From: Ideonella sp.
GTDB taxonomy: Bacteria; Pseudomonadota; Gammaproteobacteria; Burkholderiales; Burkholderiaceae_C
NCBI RefSeq assembly: GCF_016702655.1
Contig: NZ_JADJDO010000020.1
Location: 1-64,000 of the forward strand
DNA: 64,000 nt
Direction of reading: 5' to 3'
The notes under the pieces are model-generated. The model searched no databases. It was not told the origin of the DNA and worked only from the letters and a program-made list of their open reading frames with translations. Shown here one piece after another: positions 1 to 7,529 of this stretch. The position numbers and the translations under genes are program-made. Positions within the stretch are counted from its first letter, which is position 1; every line of letters begins with the position of its first letter.

Positions 1-735
1 CTGCGCTAGCTGCAATATCTCATCGGCAGTCAACGCGCGGGCGTAGATGCGCACGTCGTCGATGAGCCCGGCCATTTCATCGACGATGCGCCCGGCGTCG
101 TCAAGGTAGCCGCCAATGGTGAAGGGCACCGCCGGCATGGTCAGCGGTCCCACAGCCCATGTCCGGCATATCTGCTTGCCGTCGGCGTAAAGACGGGCCG
201 TCCAGCCGTCATAGGTGGCGGCGACGTGAATCCAGCGGCCGAGCGCCGCAACGTGCTTCCGGTTCGCGTAGCAGGACGCGTGGAGGCCGCCCAGGTACTC
301 GATCTGCCACTTGAACAGGGGGCCGTGAAAGCCGAAGAACAATGCAGGATAGCCATGGCTCACGATGGCGACGTTGTGCGTGGCGTCGCGCCAGGTCCAC
401 GCGGCAATCGTGATTGCCTCTCTGGTCCGAAGCAGAGAAGCAGAGACGGGAACGGACACGATGTCGTCGTTGCCGCCGTCAAGCGCCAGCGCTCCTCCGG
501 CTCGTCCAGCCGACCAGCGCGATCGGGTCAACGTTGCGGTGTTCGAGTTTGGCGTGGCGTCCTGCGCAATCACACCCGTGCCCTCGTCAAACCGCCAGTG
601 CGCAACCAGGTCATCCGCCCGATCAGTCGGGCCCGGTGGCGCGGAGCACGAACTCAGAGATGCAAGTAGCACCGCAAGCGCGAGTGGGGTCAGGTCTTTA
701 ATTTGAAGGGGCTCGGCACGGGGCTCTGTGGGTAT
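1..735 (-). CDS. LamG-domain lipoprotein, partial, 5' end overwritten by a palindromic repeat
   Basis: The reverse-strand frame is open from 735 to the left edge, where it is cut. It shows a hydrophobic stretch with lipobox LSSC, then a LamG/concanavalin-like fold: HWRFDEG opening, WIHVAATYDG centre, and the closing IDDVRIYARAL typical of Laminin_G_3 domains. It is probably a surface sugar- or matrix-binding lipoprotein at the end of a polysaccharide cluster. No ATG exists. The residues before the signal core (QIKDLTP) are encoded by the adjacent repeat, so the native start and ribosome site seem to have been replaced. A start at GTG 672 would lose most of the signal peptide. The fold assignment is by motif; the function is inferred. 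Confidence 0.7.
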   Translation of the reverse strand, partial: MPTEPRAEPLQIKDLTPLALAVLLASLSSCSAPPGPTDRADDLVAHWRFDEGTGVIAQDATPNSNTATLTRSRWSAGRAGGALALDGGNDDIVSVPVSASLLRTREAITIAAWTWRDATHNVAIVSHGYPALFFGFHGPLFKWQIEYLGGLHASCYANRKHVAALGRWIHVAATYDGWTARLYADGKQICRTWAVGPLTMPAVPFTIGGYLDDAGRIVDEMAGLIDDVRIYARALTADEILQLAQ

Positions 736-774
736 TCAGGGGTTCAAATTAAAGACCTGACCCCACCTGACCCC
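686..774. repeat. Palindromic boundary element, copy 1
   Basis: The 22-bp arm starting GGGGTCAGGTCTTTAATT (686-707) is matched by its exact reverse complement at 743-764, with a 35-bp spacer between; a partial second tail (ACCTGACCCC) follows at 765-774. It lies between fcl and the LamG gene on the minus strand. It supplies the stop codon of fcl (744-746) and the first codons of the LamG frame. The arms are large enough to fold into a strong hairpin. Confidence 0.9.
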
Positions 775-1682
775 ATCGCATAGGTGCTGGCGACGCCATC
801 GGCCAGCCCGATCCGGGCGCGCCAGCCGAGCGCCTGCGCACGGCTCACATCGAGCAGCTTGCGTGGCGTGCCGTCGGGCTTGGTGGCGTCGAAGACGATG
901 CGGCCTTCGAAGCCCACCACGCGCATCACGGTCTCGGCCAGCTCGCGGATCGTCACGTCCTGGCCGGTGCCGATGTTGACCAGCGGGCCGTCGTAGCCGG
1001 TGGCCATCAGGTGCACGCAGGCGTCGGCCAGGTCGTCGACGTGGAGGAACTCGCGCCTGGGCGTACCGCTGCCCCAGACGACGAGTTCGGCGTCGCCGCG
1101 CGCCTTGGCTTCGTGCGCCTTGCGCAGCAGCGCAGGCAGCACGTGGCTGTTGGCCAGGTCGTAGTTGTCGTTGGGGCCGTACAGGTTGGTCGGCATCACG
1201 CTCACGTACTGCCGGCCGTGCTGGCGGTTGTAGCTCTCGCACAGCTTGATGCCGGCGATCTTGGCGATCGCGTAGGGCTCGTTGGTGGGCTCCAGCGGGC
1301 CGGTGAGGAGGTAGTCTTCCTTGATCGGCTGCGGGCAGTCGCGCGGGTAGATGCAGCTCGAGCCCAGGAACATCAGCCGCTGCACACCCGCCAAGTGCGC
1401 GCCGTGGATCAGGTTGGCCTCGATCTGCAGGTTCTCGTACAGAAAGTCGGCGCGCTGCAGGTTGTTGGCCTGGATGCCGCCCACGCGCGCGGCGGCGATG
1501 AAGATGTAGTCGGGCCTGGTGTCGGCGAGGAAGCGCTGCACCGCTGCCTGGTCGAGCAGGTCGAGCTCGGCGCGCGTGCGGGTCACGAGATTGCCGTAGC
1601 CATCGGCCTGCAGCCGCCGCACGATGGCCGAGCCGACCATGCCGCGGTGGCCGGCGATGAAGATGCGCGATGCCTGGTTCAT
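744..1682 (-). CDS. fcl: GDP-L-fucose synthase
   Basis: This NADPH-dependent epimerase/reductase converts GDP-4-keto-6-deoxymannose to GDP-L-fucose for surface polysaccharide. It is an extended SDR protein: Rossmann motif GHRGMVG at residues 11-17, Ser108/109 and Tyr137-x3-Lys141 (YAIAK) forming the catalytic set. Its length of about 312 residues is normal. The last residues (MGSGGVRSLI) are read out of the palindromic element, which replaces the usual C-terminal tail, and the element also provides TGA. The ATG at 1682 is preferred; a TTG lies 6 bases upstream. The start is only 8 bases from the next repeat copy, so no normal Shine-Dalgarno remains. Its usual partner gmd is present only as fragments near 9.2-10.5 kb. 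Confidence 0.93.
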   Translation of the reverse strand: MNQASRIFIAGHRGMVGSAIVRRLQADGYGNLVTRTRAELDLLDQAAVQRFLADTRPDYIFIAAARVGGIQANNLQRADFLYENLQIEANLIHGAHLAGVQRLMFLGSSCIYPRDCPQPIKEDYLLTGPLEPTNEPYAIAKIAGIKLCESYNRQHGRQYVSVMPTNLYGPNDNYDLANSHVLPALLRKAHEAKARGDAELVVWGSGTPRREFLHVDDLADACVHLMATGYDGPLVNIGTGQDVTIRELAETVMRVVGFEGRIVFDATKPDGTPRKLLDVSRAQALGWRARIGLADGVASTYAMGSGGVRSLI

Positions 1683-1690
1683 GATCAACT

Positions 1691-1768
1691 GGGGTCAGGT
1701 CTTTAATTTGAAGGGGCGTTGCTTGGGAGTTCCGGGTTACCTGGGGGGTCAATTTCAACATCTACCCT
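1691..1768. repeat. Palindromic boundary element, copy 2 (degenerate right arm)
   Basis: An exact left arm occupies 1691-1712, 8 bases upstream of the fcl ATG. The right arm around 1744-1766 is decayed (GGGGTCAATTTCAACATCTACCC resembles the expected arm but with several changes; only part is conserved). It is the only imperfect copy, which suggests it is older or has been disrupted. Confidence 0.65.
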
Positions 1769-1899
1769 CATTTATATTGTCGCCGCGTCGGAACCGCGCA
1801 GTATCGCGCCGGGCCAGGTGGGGTGCCATGGCGTGAACTTCTTCGCATCGCTGGCCCGGAATTTCGCCGCCATGCGCCTTGCGGCATACTCGGCTCACC

Positions 1900-2217
1900 A
1901 TGCGGCTTACCCTCGAGCAACAGCGCGAACTTCGCTCGGCCCTGCGGCGTTGCTTTGGCAAATCGGCGCGACTGTGGGTGTTTGGCTCGCGCGTTGACGA
2001 CGCCGCGCGCGGGGGTGACTTTGATGTGCTGGTGCAGACCGACGAGCACAATGCGGCCCACCTGATCGATGCCAAGCTGGCGTTCCTGGCCACGCTGCAC
2101 GACACCCCCGCCTTCGAGGGCGAGCGTATCGACGTCGTGCTGCGTTCCACGGCGCTCGACCCGCAGCCGCGCGCGATCCACAGCGCGGCGCTGCAAGAAG
2201 GAATCGAGCTGAAGTGA
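1900..2217 (+). CDS. MNT-type nucleotidyltransferase, orphan antitoxin-like
   Basis: A 105-residue minimal nucleotidyltransferase. The signature is G29-S30 followed nine residues later by D40-x-D42 (GSR...GGDFD). It resembles MntA-type antitoxins, which AMPylate a HEPN partner. The start at 1900 (MRLTLEQQ) matches the start of the second MNT gene of this window (MRLTTYERD at 10161); an in-frame ATG at 1879 is possible. The downstream gene starts within its stop codon (GTGA overlap at 2214), as expected for a two-gene module, but that partner is cut after 25 codons by a palindromic element. If functional it is an antitoxin without a toxin, or it serves the HepT at 9.4 kb. Confidence 0.8.
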   Translation: MRLTLEQQRELRSALRRCFGKSARLWVFGSRVDDAARGGDFDVLVQTDEHNAAHLIDAKLAFLATLHDTPAFEGERIDVVLRSTALDPQPRAIHSAALQEGIELK

Positions 2218-2363
2218 AACCCCTGTCGCGCGCAAAGTTCGATGCCGCGCTGGTCGAATGCGGGCTTCATGCGTCGGTCTTGAGCAGCAGGGGTCAGGTC
2301 TTTAATTTGAAGAGGCGCGACATGGGCGTCGCGGGTTCGCGGGGGTTCAAATTAAAGACCTGA
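2214..2363 (+). pseudogene. Truncated partner of the MNT gene (probable HEPN remnant)
   Basis: The frame starts at GTG 2214, overlapping the MNT stop. About 25 native codons (KPLSRAKFDAALVECG and onward) run into the palindromic element at 2290, which supplies nonsense residues and a stop at 2361. HEPN identity is inferred from position only: none of the RxxxxH region is left and the missing part is not seen elsewhere in the window. Confidence 0.5.
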
Positions 2364-2380
2364 CCCCTACGCCTGACCCC
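2290..2380. repeat. Palindromic boundary element, copy 3
   Basis: Perfect 22-bp arms lie at 2290-2311 and 2346-2367 with a 34-bp spacer. An extra CCTGACCCC tail ends at 2380, as in copy 1. The element truncates the putative HEPN partner on the left and runs in frame into the SGNH-like gene on the right. Confidence 0.9.
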
Positions 2381-2404
2381 TACGCCCTGTACATCGTCAT
2401 CACC

Positions 2405-3307
2405 GTGTGCGCGCTGCTCGCAGGCGTGCCGCTGTACCTCCGCACCCAGGGCATCTTTGCCTGCCCCGCAACGAGTGACGCGGCCCAGGCTTTCGTCGCG
2501 GACTGCAACGCCAGTGCATACGGCGACTACGACCATGGCGCGTTCTGGTACGACCTGGAGCCCGATGCCACGCGTTCGGCCGCCGAAGCCGACGTGCTTT
2601 TTCTCGGCAGCAGCCGGCTGCAGTTCGGACTGTCCACGGGGGCGACCGCCGAATGGTTCGAGCGCCATGCGATCCGGTACTTCCTGTTCGGCTTCAGCGA
2701 CACCGAGACGGTTGTCTACTCGACGCCGCTGCTAGAGCGCCTGCGGCCACGCGCAAAGGTCGTCGTGATCAATGCCGACCGCTTCTTCGACGACCGCATC
2801 TCGCGCCCGGCGAGCGAGATCCTTGGCGACGAGACGCGCACCGGGTGGAGGTACCGGCTCAAGCGCGCTTGGCAGGCGCTTCACCGCGGCGTTTGCACGG
2901 CGCTGCCGCGGTTGTGCGGCAACAACACGGTGATCTATCGTTCGCGAGCCGACGGATCCTGGCAGATGAACGGCGCGGCGTTCCAACGCCCGATGCCTGT
3001 TTCCGATGGCCCGGCGACGGATCTCGAACGCTGGAACAGTTTCGCAGGGCTGGCGAACACGTTCGTGTCGGGCCTGGGCGTGCCCCGCGAATGTGTCTTG
3101 CTGACGATCGTCCCGACGGTCCAGACCAAGCGCGCCGAGGCCAAGGCGATCGCAGAGGCATCCGGCCTGACGTTCATCGCGCCCACGCTCCCGGGGCTGA
3201 CGACGTTCGACGGCTCACACCTCGACGCCGCGAGTGCCGAGCGCTGGTCGGCCGCGTTCCTCGCCGCGGCCGGGCCGAAGATGCACGACTGCCTCGCGCG
3301 CGTATGA
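2405..3307 (+). CDS. Membrane-anchored SGNH/GDSL-like protein of the polysaccharide cluster
   Basis: About 300 residues with an N-terminal membrane helix (ALYIVITVCALLAGVPLYL, partly upstream of the first GTG at 2405), then an SGNH-hydrolase-like fold. The block I serine is in FLGSSRLQFG and the block V Asp/His pair is in DGSHLD near the C-terminus. Such proteins act periplasmically beside MBOAT acyltransferases (compare AlgJ/AlgX with AlgI), and an MBOAT gene lies convergently just downstream, so transfer or removal of acyl groups on polysaccharide is inferred. The true start is gone: upstream in-frame codons (QIKDLTP) belong to palindromic copy 3 and no ATG is present. GTG 2405 would cut into the helix. 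Confidence 0.65.
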   Translation: MCALLAGVPLYLRTQGIFACPATSDAAQAFVADCNASAYGDYDHGAFWYDLEPDATRSAAEADVLFLGSSRLQFGLSTGATAEWFERHAIRYFLFGFSDTETVVYSTPLLERLRPRAKVVVINADRFFDDRISRPASEILGDETRTGWRYRLKRAWQALHRGVCTALPRLCGNNTVIYRSRADGSWQMNGAAFQRPMPVSDGPATDLERWNSFAGLANTFVSGLGVPRECVLLTIVPTVQTKRAEAKAIAEASGLTFIAPTLPGLTTFDGSHLDAASAERWSAAFLAAAGPKMHDCLARV

Positions 3308-3315
3308 CGACACCC

Positions 3316-3352
3316 CGCTCGCCGGGTACGGCGAGCGACCCTCCGCGAGGGT
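3316..3352. terminator. Tandem hairpins between convergent genes
   Basis: Two perfect stems sit in the gap between the SGNH stop (3307) and the MBOAT stop (3387). One is CGCTCGCC/GGCGAGCG (3316-3323 with 3330-3337); the other is ACCCTC/GAGGGT (3338-3343 with 3347-3352). They lack a T-tract, so this is a likely bidirectional but non-canonical terminator. Confidence 0.5.
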
Positions 3353-3386
3353 AGGGCCTTGCTTGGGGCGGCCCGGCGCGGCGGCC

Positions 3387-5018
3387 CTAGAACTGCCAGT
3401 ACAGGAACTCGCTCTTGGCGCCGATCCGCCCAACGGCGATGACGGCGACGACCGACAGCCCTGCTGCCCATGCAGCGGTCGGGCGCCACTGCAACGTGCG
3501 CAGCATCACCCCGCCGCGCCCCGGCGCTGCGCCGGCAAGAAGTGCCGGCTCGTAGCGCGCGAGCACTTGCAGCGAGTTCGGGGCAGCGAGCGCCAAGCCG
3601 AGCAGCGCCGCGACCCAGGCGCCCCCCACGACGAGGCCGCGCCCGGTCAGTTCGTTCGATGTGCCCAGCCAAGCCGGCAAGCCGCCTGTGGCCCGTGCGA
3701 GCGCGTCGGCGATCGCCGGCGGCAGCCGCACGCCATTGCCACCGAACATGCCCTGCAACAGTTCCGCCGCGGCGCTGACCGAGTCGGCACGGAACAGCAC
3801 CATCGCCACGGCCACCGAAAGCAGCGTCAGCACCCAGCCGACCGGGCCCATCACGCGCTCGTACCTGGCCTTGTCCGGCATTCGCGCCACGACCGCCTGG
3901 CGCCATGCGTGATTGACGACGAGGTAGACCCCGTGCAACAGCCCCCACAGCATGAACGTATAGCCCGCACCGTGCCAAACACCCGACACGAGCATTGTCA
4001 GCAACGTCGGCAGCGCGAGCAGATGCAAGAACGCGCCGCCGTCGAACTTGCGCGGGCGCAGCGGTGCCAGGCCACGCGCCATGCGCCGGCGCGTCAGCGC
4101 GAGCGCGACCGGGTTGTACAGGTAGGCGGTCAGGAAACGCGTCAGCGTGATGTGCCATCGCAGCCAGAAGTCGATGATGTTGCGCGCCTTCAGCGGCGAG
4201 TCGAAGTTGGCCGGCAGCCTCACGCCGAAGCACCGCGCCAAACCCATCGCCATGTCGCTGTAACCGGAGAAGTCGAAGTAGATCTGCAGCGTGAAGCCGA
4301 AGGCCGCGATCCACGCCGGCAGCAGCGACACCTGCTCGCCGGCGGCTGCCATCGCATAGATCGGCGACACGCGCGCAGCGATCCCGTCGGCCAGCACGAC
4401 CTTCTTGAACAGACCGAAGATGAACAGCGTCAGCCCGACGGCCACGTGCTCGCGGTCGAATCGGCACGTGGCCGCGCGGAACTGCGGCATCATCTCGCGG
4501 TAGTGCACGATCGGGCCCGCGATCAGTTGCGGGAAGAAGAACACGAACAGCATGTACTCGCGCAGCGTGAATACCTCGATGCGCCGCGCATGCACGTCGA
4601 CCAGGAACGCGATCTTCTGGAAGGTGATGAACGAGATGCCCAGCGGCAGCATCACCTGCTCGAACACGAAGTTGGTCCCGGCGACGTCGTTGGCCACGGT
4701 GGCGAGAAAGTTGACGTACTTGAAGTAGCCGAGAAACGCGACGTTGAATGCGATGCCGAGCGCGAGCACGGCGTTGGACCAGGCCGCGCCGCGCCGGTCG
4801 GCCGGCAGCCGCACGAGCGTGCGCGCGATCGCGTAGTTGATCGCGATCGACGGCGCGATGATCAGCACGTTGAGCGGGCGCCACCACGCGTAGAAGACGA
4901 TCGACGACACGATCAGCCACGCCAGCGCCATGCCTGCGGTGCGCCGGCCGAACAAGAAGAAGCCGGCCAGCGTCGCCGGGAAGAAGAAGAAGACGAACTC
5001 GATCGAATTGAACAGCAT
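3387..5018 (-). CDS. MBOAT-family membrane O-acyltransferase
   Basis: 543 residues, with about ten membrane helices and the MBOAT active-site region SGVWHGAGYTFMLWGLLHG (catalytic His in WHG, second His in LLHG). It resembles AlgI/DltB/PatA-type enzymes that move acyl groups across the membrane onto polysaccharide. The start ATG 5018 (MLFNSIEFVFFF) is the usual N-terminus of the family; a longer upstream frame is antisense to the ACP gene. It follows ACP and FkbH genes on the same strand (18-bp gap after the ACP stop), so the acyl donor may be an ACP-bound unit. Family certain; substrate inferred. Confidence 0.9.
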   Translation of the reverse strand: MLFNSIEFVFFFFPATLAGFFLFGRRTAGMALAWLIVSSIVFYAWWRPLNVLIIAPSIAINYAIARTLVRLPADRRGAAWSNAVLALGIAFNVAFLGYFKYVNFLATVANDVAGTNFVFEQVMLPLGISFITFQKIAFLVDVHARRIEVFTLREYMLFVFFFPQLIAGPIVHYREMMPQFRAATCRFDREHVAVGLTLFIFGLFKKVVLADGIAARVSPIYAMAAAGEQVSLLPAWIAAFGFTLQIYFDFSGYSDMAMGLARCFGVRLPANFDSPLKARNIIDFWLRWHITLTRFLTAYLYNPVALALTRRRMARGLAPLRPRKFDGGAFLHLLALPTLLTMLVSGVWHGAGYTFMLWGLLHGVYLVVNHAWRQAVVARMPDKARYERVMGPVGWVLTLLSVAVAMVLFRADSVSAAAELLQGMFGGNGVRLPPAIADALARATGGLPAWLGTSNELTGRGLVVGGAWVAALLGLALAAPNSLQVLARYEPALLAGAAPGRGGVMLRTLQWRPTAAWAAGLSVVAVIAVGRIGAKSEFLYWQF

Positions 5019-5035
5019 GGGCCGACGTCCGGCGA

Positions 5036-5278
5036 TCAGGACATCAGCGCGAGCGCTGCGCGCACGATGTCGCCAACCGTCTCGAACGACTCGACGTCGG
5101 CGACGCGGAACTTGACGTTCAGCTCCATCTCGATTGCGACGATGAAATTGACGTACGCGAACGAGTCCCAACCGGGAACGTCACTGCGCCGGGTACCCAT
5201 GTCCAGCACGACCGAGTCGTCGTCGAGCAGGTCGTGCAGGATGCGCGTGAAGGCGGTAAGGGCTTCGGGTTCAGTCAT
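5036..5278 (-). CDS. Acyl carrier protein
   Basis: 80 residues, acidic, with a four-helix ACP pattern. The phosphopantetheine serine lies in GWDSFAYVNF (DSF in place of the usual DSL). It overlaps the upstream FkbH stop by ATGA (5275-5278), so the two are translationally coupled. FkbH-family enzymes load a glyceryl unit from 1,3-bisphosphoglycerate onto such ACPs. Here the cargo probably feeds the MBOAT transferase downstream rather than a polyketide synthase, since none is present. Confidence 0.85.
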   Translation of the reverse strand: MTEPEALTAFTRILHDLLDDDSVVLDMGTRRSDVPGWDSFAYVNFIVAIEMELNVKFRVADVESFETVGDIVRAALALMS

Positions 5279-7287
5279 GTGGCGCTGCTCCGGCGGGTGA
5301 TGCAAGTGGAAAGCGCGGCGTAGTTGCCGAGGTGCAACTGCCATTCGCTGCTCCCATCGGACGATACCGGCCCGGTCACGGGCGCGAAACCCAGCGACGG
5401 GTACAGGTCGCGGACGACGGCGTTGCGCTCGGTCGGGTGGTAGCGGGCCCGCAGCGCGCGCACACCTTGCGACCGCGCAGCATCGACAAGAATGTTCATC
5501 GCCTCGTGCTCGAGCTGGCGACCGAAGACGCGACAGCTCATGACCCAGTTCTCGATCTCGAGAACGTCGGGTTCGTCGGCCGCCGGCACCAGGACCATGA
5601 CGCTGACGAGCCCGTTGTCACCGAGCCGGTCCGCAAGGCGGAACTGCAGCGCAGATGCGCCAGACCCTTCCGAGAGCGCGGCGACCTGTTCGGCCGTGTA
5701 GCGACGCGTCGTCGTGTTGAACTGGTTTGTCTTGTTGAGGAGTTGCGTCGCGCGGGCAACGTCGACCGGCAGCAGCGGTCCGTGCACGACGGTCATTTCG
5801 AGTCCGCGGAGGAACTCGTCGACCGTCTGCGCCGACGCGCGCAGGGCCTCGCGCTCGGTGTTCGCGCCGTACTGTCGCGAGCGCTCGCGATCCTCGGCGG
5901 TGAATCCGACGACATCGAAGTACCCTGCCTCGGCAATGCAGCGAACGTACAGCGCGGGGTCTTCGGGAAGCTCGGGGACCGCGACCATCGGCAGGCTCTC
6001 ACGCACGCGCGCCCGTTCGGCCGGGTTGTCGTCGATGAACACGAGACTGTCCAGACCGATGTTGAGTTGCTCGGCGATGGCCCGCAGGTTCTCCGCCTTG
6101 TCGCTCCAGTTGGCGACGAAGGCGGCGATGTCCGAACGCCTCAGCAGCATCTCGGGGTGATCGCGGAACGCCGCCTCGGCGAGCGCGGCATCGTTCTTCG
6201 AGCAGACCGCCAGAACGACACCCCGGTCCGCGAGCACCTTGGCGTAGCGCTGAAAGCCGCGGTACGCCTCGCCAAGTGCGCTGCCTTCGCCGAGCACGAT
6301 GCCTTCGACGCCGACTTCGCCGACGACCCCACCCCAGAGCGTGTTGTCCAGGTCGAGCACGAGGCACTTGCGCGACAGTCCGCGTTGCGCGGCAAGAACG
6401 CGCGCCACGAGCTCTCCGTACCAGGGTGCGGCCTGCGGAGCGATCTCCAGTTTGCCCTGCAACCAGCGCGCGGGGTCGAACCAGGCGTCGATGCCGTCGC
6501 GGGCGCTGACGCGGCCGACGTCGAGCAGCAGCACGCCAGCGTCGGCCGCGGCCTCGACGATGCGGCCGTTCAATGCTGCGACCAGACGCGTCGGTGCGGC
6601 CGGGACCAGCAGGTCGTGGCTGCCGAACACCGGGTCGAAGACGTCGAGGAAGGTCTGCTGAACGACGACGCAACCGTGGCGCCGGCTCACCGCACTCCAC
6701 AGCCCGCGGAGTTCGTCGACGAATGCCGATAGGGCCGCGCCGACTCGCTCTGCAGTGGCTCCGATCGGCGTGGACTCGACCAACGGCCGGGCGCTCAGCG
6801 ACAGCACGACAGCTTGCGGCGCAAAGCCCTGCAGCCACGAGTCGGGGGCGAGAATGTCCTGGCGATACTGGTCGAACCGGCCGACAGCGACCTCCAGCAG
6901 CAGCCGGCGGCGCAGCCCGGCCACGCGGATCGCCGAACGCAGGTGCTCGACCGTCGCGTCGGCGAGCAACTCGACGCGCAGCCTCGTGTGACCGTCCGCT
7001 CCCAGGCAGGCAGCCGAGTCGATAGCCCGGTCGAGCTGGATCGTTTCGAGATAGCCGAGGCGCAACCGCGCCAACGACTCGAGCGCAGCAAAGCGCCGCG
7101 GAGGATCGGTCATTTGCCGCGCCGCGCGCAGGCGTTCGCGAAAATCGGTGCAGACAGGGAGCCAGCGCATCAGCCGGGTTCGTGCCAAGAGGTCGCTCGG
7201 GTAGGCCGCTTCAGCGCGACGTTGCGGCGCATGGACTCGCACGCTCGACGGCAATCGATCTTCGTTGCCGAGCCGAGGCTCGGTCAA
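5275..7287 (-). CDS. FkbH-like HAD-type glyceryl-ACP loading protein
   Basis: About 670 residues. The HAD/FkbH core carries the nucleophile motif LDLDNTLWGG near residue 340 and the later FIDDNPAER motif; an SGNH-like N-terminal part precedes it and a GNAT-like C-terminal part follows (NGLVSVMVLV, YHPTERN, LYPSLGF). Known members dephosphorylate 1,3-bisphosphoglycerate and transfer glyceryl to an ACP thiol. The first codon is TTG 7287; no ATG occurs before about residue 40, and GTG 7242 is an alternative. Coupling with ACP and MBOAT genes implies a three-carbon decoration of exopolysaccharide. Role inferred from context. Confidence 0.85.
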   Translation of the reverse strand: MTEPRLGNEDRLPSSVRVHAPQRRAEAAYPSDLLARTRLMRWLPVCTDFRERLRAARQMTDPPRRFAALESLARLRLGYLETIQLDRAIDSAACLGADGHTRLRVELLADATVEHLRSAIRVAGLRRRLLLEVAVGRFDQYRQDILAPDSWLQGFAPQAVVLSLSARPLVESTPIGATAERVGAALSAFVDELRGLWSAVSRRHGCVVVQQTFLDVFDPVFGSHDLLVPAAPTRLVAALNGRIVEAAADAGVLLLDVGRVSARDGIDAWFDPARWLQGKLEIAPQAAPWYGELVARVLAAQRGLSRKCLVLDLDNTLWGGVVGEVGVEGIVLGEGSALGEAYRGFQRYAKVLADRGVVLAVCSKNDAALAEAAFRDHPEMLLRRSDIAAFVANWSDKAENLRAIAEQLNIGLDSLVFIDDNPAERARVRESLPMVAVPELPEDPALYVRCIAEAGYFDVVGFTAEDRERSRQYGANTEREALRASAQTVDEFLRGLEMTVVHGPLLPVDVARATQLLNKTNQFNTTTRRYTAEQVAALSEGSGASALQFRLADRLGDNGLVSVMVLVPAADEPDVLEIENWVMSCRVFGRQLEHEAMNILVDAARSQGVRALRARYHPTERNAVVRDLYPSLGFAPVTGPVSSDGSSEWQLHLGNYAALSTCITRRSSAT

Positions 7288-7529
7288 GCCGGATCAGCGT
7301 GCCGCCGCCGTGCCGCGCCGATGATACGCGCCCCGGTCGTCGCGTCTGCACTATGAACACCGCTCGCCGTGCAACGCCACGGATCGGATCAGCGGTCGTG
7401 GCGTGACGAAGTGGAACGTTGCAGGGCCGACGATTGATGCTCGGTTTCCAGACCGCGCTAGACTTATCGTGAAATGAGGTACCAAGTGAGTAGCCGTCCG
7501 AACCTTGTGAACCATTCTCGGAGTTGGGT

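Noticed and set aside
686..2380. CRISPR-like array from repeated 22-bp arms
   Set aside because: Arms are inverted pairs, not regularly spaced direct repeats, and there are no cas genes.
3316..3352. A sixth copy of the palindromic boundary element
   Set aside because: Hairpins share neither the arm sequence nor the length; an ordinary terminator fits better.
3234..5300. A 688-codon open frame on the plus strand opposite MBOAT and ACP genes
   Set aside because: Arg/Gln/His-rich composition typical of the antisense frame of high-GC genes; no domain features, while the minus strand encodes clear MBOAT and ACP proteins.
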